A stretch of 9,852 nt of DNA, taken from the NCBI GenBank assembly GCA_026987055.1, contig JALSNL010000341.1, positions 1 to 9,852 of the forward strand, in the 5' to 3' direction. The notes below the pieces were generated by a model that saw only the letters and a list, made by a program, of their open reading frames with translations, did not search any database and was not told the origin of the DNA. Of the stretch, positions 6,208-9,852 are shown one piece after another. Each line of letters begins with the position of its first letter. Within the stretch, counting starts at the first letter, position 1. This stretch comes from Melioribacteraceae bacterium (GTDB lineage Bacteria > Bacteroidota > Ignavibacteria > Ignavibacteriales > Melioribacteraceae). The position numbers and the translations under genes were made by a program.

Positions 6208-6573
6208 ATGGTAGATACAAGTAAAATAATTATTGTCGGTGATAGAGTTTTAATTAAACCGGAAAGCAATTTGGAAAAAACCAACAGCGGTTTGTTCCTT
6301 CCGCCCGGCGTTCACGAAAAAGAAAAAGTTCAAGGCGGTTATATTTTAAAAGTCGGTCCGGGTTATCCTGTTGCCGCTCCTTCGTTTGATGATGACGAAC
6401 CTTGGAAAGAAAAGAAAAATTCAAATTACATTCCTTTGCAAGCTCAAGAAGGAGACTTTGCAATTTTTTTAAGAAAAGATGCTATTGAGATTGAACTGGA
6501 TAATACACAACTTTTAATTGTACAACAATCTTCCGTTCTTTTATTGATTAGAGACGAAGAACTTTTCAATTAA
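6208..6573 (+). CDS. Stand-alone GroES-like (Cpn10) co-chaperonin
   Basis: 121 residues, against about 95-100 for typical GroES. The N-terminal core reads 'IIIVGDRVLIKPE' (7-19). The mobile-loop region follows (19-40) with 'SGLFLPP', where Leu29-Phe30-Leu31 matches the GroES hydrophobic tripeptide that binds GroEL. Then comes 'GGYILKVGPG' (43-52), and the end holds 'EGDFAIFLRKDAIEIELDNTQLLIV'. In place of the short roof hairpin of GroES there is an acidic/basic insert at about 53-75 (APSFDDDEPWKEKKNSN). In family members seven copies form the lid of the GroEL folding chamber; whether this variant pairs with GroEL is not shown. No groEL gene follows, so it is not the classical groESL operon. 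A weak CGGGA (6198-6202) precedes the ATG. I recall such longer, separate GroES-like proteins in Bacteroidota beside a normal GroES. The next gene lies 44 bases downstream and may be cotranscribed. Confidence 0.8.
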   Translation: MVDTSKIIIVGDRVLIKPESNLEKTNSGLFLPPGVHEKEKVQGGYILKVGPGYPVAAPSFDDDEPWKEKKNSNYIPLQAQEGDFAIFLRKDAIEIELDNTQLLIVQQSSVLLLIRDEELFN

Positions 6574-6617
6574 ATTTTTAATCTTCTCTTTTAACTAACA
6601 TTAAAAAAGGAAACACA

Positions 6618-8228
6618 TTGGAAGAACAATTATTGGAATTCATCAAAACATTTGAAAATAAAGTAGTTGATTTAAGCAAAGAATTATCACTTACAAATTT
6701 CAATGCATCAATTTCCGGCAATCCGGAAGAATTTAAGAAAACCGCCGAACTGGAACTTAAGCTGAAAAAAATATTTTCGGATAAAAATGATTTTGAAAAA
6801 ATTAAAGAATTTAAAAATTCAGGTAAAATAAAAAACGAAGTATTGTTAAGAGAACTTGAAATACTTTATAACTCTTATGCGGAATATCAAATAGACGAAA
6901 ATTTACTGGAAGAAACAGTTAAGCTTTCGAGTAAAATAGAACAAATGTTTTCCACATTTCGTGCAAATATTAATAACAAAGAATTTACGGATAACGAAAT
7001 TGATAAAATTTTGGAAACTTCTAAAAATTCCGCCGAACTTGAAGAAGCTTGGAAAGCAAGTAAACAAATTGGAAGTAAAGTTGCCGAAGATGTAATTGAA
7101 CTTGTTAAGTTACGCAACCAAGCCGCAGAAAATTTAGGTTACAAAAATTATCATCAAATGAGTTTGTTATTAAGCGAACTTGAACCGGAATTTATGGACA
7201 AACTGTTTGATGATTTGGATAAGTTAACAACACCAAAATTCAATTCGCTCAAAAATGAAATTGACGACTACCTTTCCACTTATTACAATATTGAAAAAGA
7301 AAAGCTGATGCCTTGGCATTATCAAGATAAGTTTTTTCAGCAAGGTCCTAAAATTTACAAAGTTGATTTGGATATTTTTTATAAAGATGTGGATATTGAA
7401 AAATTAACTAAAGATTATTATAACGGAATTGGTCTGGAAATAGACGACTTGCTTGCCAATAGTGATTTATACGAAAAGAAAGGAAAATACCAACATGCAT
7501 ATTGCACGGCAATTGATAAAGAAGGCGACGTAAGGGTTTTGTGCAATATTACGCCAAGTTACAAATGGATGGGAACAATGCTGCATGAATTCGGACATGC
7601 GGTTTACGATAAATATGTAAGCAGAAAATTACCTTGGCTGTTAAGAGAGCACGCTCACATTTTTGCAACGGAAGCAATTGCAATGATGTTCGGACGTTTT
7701 GCATCTAATCCCAATTGGATTAAAGAAATGATTGGAATCAGCGAAGAAGAAAAAAATAATATTGAAGAAGACAGTTTGAAATCTTTACAATTGGAGCAAA
7801 TTATTTTTTCACGTTGGGTACAAGTTATTTACCGTTTTGAAAAAGCAATGTTTGAAAATCCGAAACAAGACTTAAACGCTTTATGGTGGCAACTTGTAGA
7901 AAAATATCAAGGCATAAAAAAACCGGAAGGAAGAAACGAACCGGATTGGGCATCCAAAATTCATATTGCTCTTTATCCGGTTTACTATCATAATTATATG
8001 TTGGGCGAACTGCTGGCTTCGCAATTATATTTTTATATAAACACAAAAGTGCTTAAGAACGATGAAAAAACTTCATCTCCTTTTGTAGGAAAAAAAGAGG
8101 TGGGAGAATATCTGAAAAATTTATTCTTTTCTTACGGTTCAATTTATAAATGGGATAAGTTAATTAAATCCGCTACAGGCGAAGAACTTAATCCGGAATA
8201 TTGGATTAACCAATTTGTTAACCTATGA
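6618..8228 (+). CDS. M3-like zinc metallopeptidase (oligopeptidase of the M2/M3 gluzincin group)
   Basis: 536 residues from a TTG start at 6618, supported by AAAGG (6606-6610) seven bases upstream and no nearby ATG. No signal peptide, so cytoplasmic. A long acidic and lysine-rich helical N-terminal half leads to the zinc site H-E-F-G-H (323-327). The likely third ligand is Glu352 in 'FATEAIAMMFGR'. The 25-residue step from His327 to Glu352 equals that of thimet oligopeptidase (M3) and is one more than in angiotensin-converting enzyme (M2). A later 'HIALYPVYYHNYMLGELLAS' segment (449-468) supplies a His and several Tyr, as in the M2/M3 families where such residues stabilise the reaction intermediate. 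Members have a deep closed cleft and cut short peptides. Probable role: degrading peptides released by proteases or taken up from outside. Its stop overlaps the next start (ATGA). Confidence 0.8.
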   Translation: MEEQLLEFIKTFENKVVDLSKELSLTNFNASISGNPEEFKKTAELELKLKKIFSDKNDFEKIKEFKNSGKIKNEVLLRELEILYNSYAEYQIDENLLEETVKLSSKIEQMFSTFRANINNKEFTDNEIDKILETSKNSAELEEAWKASKQIGSKVAEDVIELVKLRNQAAENLGYKNYHQMSLLLSELEPEFMDKLFDDLDKLTTPKFNSLKNEIDDYLSTYYNIEKEKLMPWHYQDKFFQQGPKIYKVDLDIFYKDVDIEKLTKDYYNGIGLEIDDLLANSDLYEKKGKYQHAYCTAIDKEGDVRVLCNITPSYKWMGTMLHEFGHAVYDKYVSRKLPWLLREHAHIFATEAIAMMFGRFASNPNWIKEMIGISEEEKNNIEEDSLKSLQLEQIIFSRWVQVIYRFEKAMFENPKQDLNALWWQLVEKYQGIKKPEGRNEPDWASKIHIALYPVYYHNYMLGELLASQLYFYINTKVLKNDEKTSSPFVGKKEVGEYLKNLFFSYGSIYKWDKLIKSATGEELNPEYWINQFVNL

Positions 8229-9364
8229 TTCGGTACAATTTCATTTTGAAAAATCATCTTTTAATTATATTAGCAGTTACAATATTTGTTTTATTGTTTA
8301 CCGGACAAATAGAATATCAGCTTCCGCAATATAAAGCTTCCGACTTAACCAAATATATTGCAATGGCAAAATCTTCGCCGGAATTAAACACAAACATTAT
8401 CAAACCTTTTGTTTATAGAATTTTAGCTCCGTGGATTGTTGGTTTAATGCCTTTTTCCATTCAGACTAATTTTTTATTACTAAATATTGTTTCGCTTATT
8501 CTGCTTTCTTTTGTTTTTTATTTTGCTCTTTTGGAATTTAAACTTTTACCGAACGTAGCACTTGCTTTAACAATTGCATTTCAAATGAACAGATATTTTT
8601 TCCAATTTTTATCTTGGAACTATTTCCAACTTTGCGATACAATTGCTTTGACTGTGTTATTCTTATCTTTTATTTTGATAAAAAGAAAAAAATGGTCGGC
8701 TCTTTTTTTAATATTACCGGTAAGTATTTTAGTAAAGGAATATGCTTTAATAATTTTGCCAATGGGACTTTACTATTTTTTGATTCACAAAAAATCAAAA
8801 AAAGATTTTTTACTGTTTGCAATTGTCAGTTTTTTTACGGTTGCAGTTTATGGTTCGGTTAGAATGGTTTTGAATGTTAATCAAGGTGCGGATTTATTAA
8901 CGCAATACACAACCAAGGAATTTTACTATCCACGCATAATGTTATTCCTAAAAAAATACGTTGCTTCTTTTATTCCGTTCGGGTTATTGCCAATTGTTTT
9001 TTGGAAAGAACTAATTTCCTTTTTTAAAAAGAATGGTTTTTTGTTTGTTTACACAATTACCGTAATTGTAATTTCTTACTTCGGCGAAGCCGAAAGAATG
9101 ATGGCTCCTTTGGCAATTGTATATTTTATGTTTGTTGGAAATTTAATTGAGAAGACTTTTGATATTAAAGATAGATTTCAAGAGAATAGAATATTTTTTA
9201 CTATAATTATTATCTCATTTTTATCTTCGTTTTATCATCTTTGGGGAATTGTACAATTCCCAAATAAATATTGGTCTATAGCAAGTACAATATTATTTTC
9301 AATTATAATTGCAATTTTGTTTTACAAAAAGAAAATTAAAAATCTCGCAATCAATCAAAATTAA
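8225..9364 (+). CDS. Polytopic inner-membrane protein, possibly GT-C-type glycosyltransferase
   Basis: 379 residues, with about nine to eleven predicted membrane helices, the first at about 7-26 and others spread from 78 to 367. Between the first two lies a soluble loop with Asp40 ('SDLTKYIAMA') and 'KPFVYRILAP' (60-69). Later come 'LVKEYALIILP' (169-179) and 'GEAERMMAPLAIVYF' (287-301). An acidic residue in the first outer loop, a Tyr-Arg-x-Leu-x-Pro motif, a Lys-Glu motif and a late Arg-rich segment recall GT-C-fold membrane glycosyltransferases, which use lipid-linked sugars at the outer face of the membrane. This resemblance is from memory of patterns and is not decisive; a transporter or other membrane protein is possible. 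The ATG is inside the stop of the peptidase gene (four-base overlap), implying coupled translation. The 3' end overlaps the opposing gene by 14 bases. Confidence 0.6.
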   Translation: MIRYNFILKNHLLIILAVTIFVLLFTGQIEYQLPQYKASDLTKYIAMAKSSPELNTNIIKPFVYRILAPWIVGLMPFSIQTNFLLLNIVSLILLSFVFYFALLEFKLLPNVALALTIAFQMNRYFFQFLSWNYFQLCDTIALTVLFLSFILIKRKKWSALFLILPVSILVKEYALIILPMGLYYFLIHKKSKKDFLLFAIVSFFTVAVYGSVRMVLNVNQGADLLTQYTTKEFYYPRIMLFLKKYVASFIPFGLLPIVFWKELISFFKKNGFLFVYTITVIVISYFGEAERMMAPLAIVYFMFVGNLIEKTFDIKDRFQENRIFFTIIIISFLSSFYHLWGIVQFPNKYWSIASTILFSIIIAILFYKKKIKNLAINQN

Positions 9365-9852
9365 GTTTGTTCCATTTAATTGAAACCGATTCCCTTCCTT
9401 TGTAATCTTTTGGATTTTTTATTATTTCAATGGGCTTATTGTTTAAGTAAACTTTACACTCAACATTATCGGGAATATAAAACGTAATACCTTCAAGCTC
9501 CTTTATTGTAGGAATGTATTTCCCTTCCACTTCGTTAGATATGTTTTTAATATTTATTTTTAAATGGTTGTCTTCTAATTCATAATCCCAGTTTAGATAT
9601 TTTCTGTGAACATAATAATTAAGCAATTTTGAAGTTGTGGAAACCAGCAGCTCTCCTTTATCTTGCTTCTGTTTTGCATATTTAAAAAGTTCCATGCTTT
9701 CTTGAGATAAATAGGGATAACCGTAATTTGCACCGAGATGTGTATATTGAATTAAATAACCTTGGTTCTCTATAAGTTTATCTAATATTTCCGGATTAAG
9801 TTGGAATTTTAATTGAGATTCATCTGTGATTGTATGTTGTCCCCAGCGATTT
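9351..9852 (-). CDS. Probable polysaccharide-deacetylase-like protein, C-terminal part (runs off right edge)
   Basis: The minus-strand frame ending in TGA (9353-9351) stays open for 166 sense codons to the window edge. The Met at 9695 is therefore internal, not the start. The visible part begins 'NRWGQHTITDESQLKF', then 'LIENQGYLIQYTHLG' and 'ELLVSTTSKLLNYYVHRKY'. This resembles the end of polysaccharide-deacetylase-type (beta/alpha) barrels: a strand ending in Y-x-H, a long helix, then the 'g-x-x-x-v-x-T-x-x-x-l-x-x-Y' strand. About 70 residues of beta-rich sequence follow, possibly a small C-terminal sandwich domain. The metal-binding and catalytic motifs would lie outside the window. Family members remove acetyl groups from cell-wall or exported polysaccharides. 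The call rests on pattern memory of a partial protein. It overlaps the convergent membrane-protein gene by 14 bases. Confidence 0.5.
   Translation of the reverse strand, partial: NRWGQHTITDESQLKFQLNPEILDKLIENQGYLIQYTHLGANYGYPYLSQESMELFKYAKQKQDKGELLVSTTSKLLNYYVHRKYLNWDYELEDNHLKINIKNISNEVEGKYIPTIKELEGITFYIPDNVECKVYLNNKPIEIIKNPKDYKGRESVSIKWNKLNFD

Noticed and set aside
9693..9695. Met at 9695 (minus strand) as the start of a 114-residue protein
   Set aside because: The frame stays open upstream to the window edge with protein-like sequence continuous with the rest, so this Met is internal to a larger gene.

Overview
The window looks like AT-rich chromosomal DNA from the Fibrobacteres-Chlorobi-Bacteroidetes group, most likely an Ignavibacteria-like lineage. 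The main evidence is the 719-residue secreted protein at 3677-5836. It ends in a type IX secretion (Por) sorting domain of the 'YPNPFNPSTT' kind, and its predicted signal peptide is followed by Gln, as is common in this group. A Bacteroidota-type promoter (TTTG, 20 bases, TACATTTG) before the first gene agrees with this. The assignment is inferred from motifs; no database search was possible.

Layout. (1) Bases 1-139, minus strand: the first 46 codons of an AhpC/TSA-type peroxiredoxin that runs off the left edge, with a promoter and a PerR-box-like dyad upstream. (2) Bases 140-781: a long divergent intergenic region with no convincing gene. It holds an eight-base tandem array (ATTCACCC, almost seven copies) and an unusual number of short inverted repeats. 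(3) Bases 782-5836, plus strand: four exported proteins in a row. Two are lipoproteins with beta-propeller-like repeats. The third is a small secreted protein. The fourth is a matrixin-like zinc metalloprotease with a beta-helix-like segment, a helical-repeat segment and a type IX sorting domain. The block closes with a clear stem-loop terminator at 5869-5906. (4) Bases 5907-6207: an intergenic region with a repeated dyad. (5) Bases 6208-9364, plus strand: a stand-alone GroES-like protein, an M3-like zinc peptidase starting at TTG, and a polytopic membrane protein joined to it by an ATGA overlap. (6) Bases 9351-9852, minus strand: the C-terminal part of a probable polysaccharide-deacetylase-like protein. 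It overlaps the membrane protein gene tail to tail by 14 bases and continues past the right edge.

How the genes may work together. The first block looks like a cell-surface set. Within it, the small secreted protein and the matrixin are tightly coupled, with one base between stop and start, and are the best candidate for a little-described functional pair. The second block combines protein quality control (GroES-like protein, oligopeptidase) with a possible envelope-glycan enzyme, but shared function there is only suggested by position. No RNA genes, CRISPR arrays, insertion sequences or phage genes were seen.
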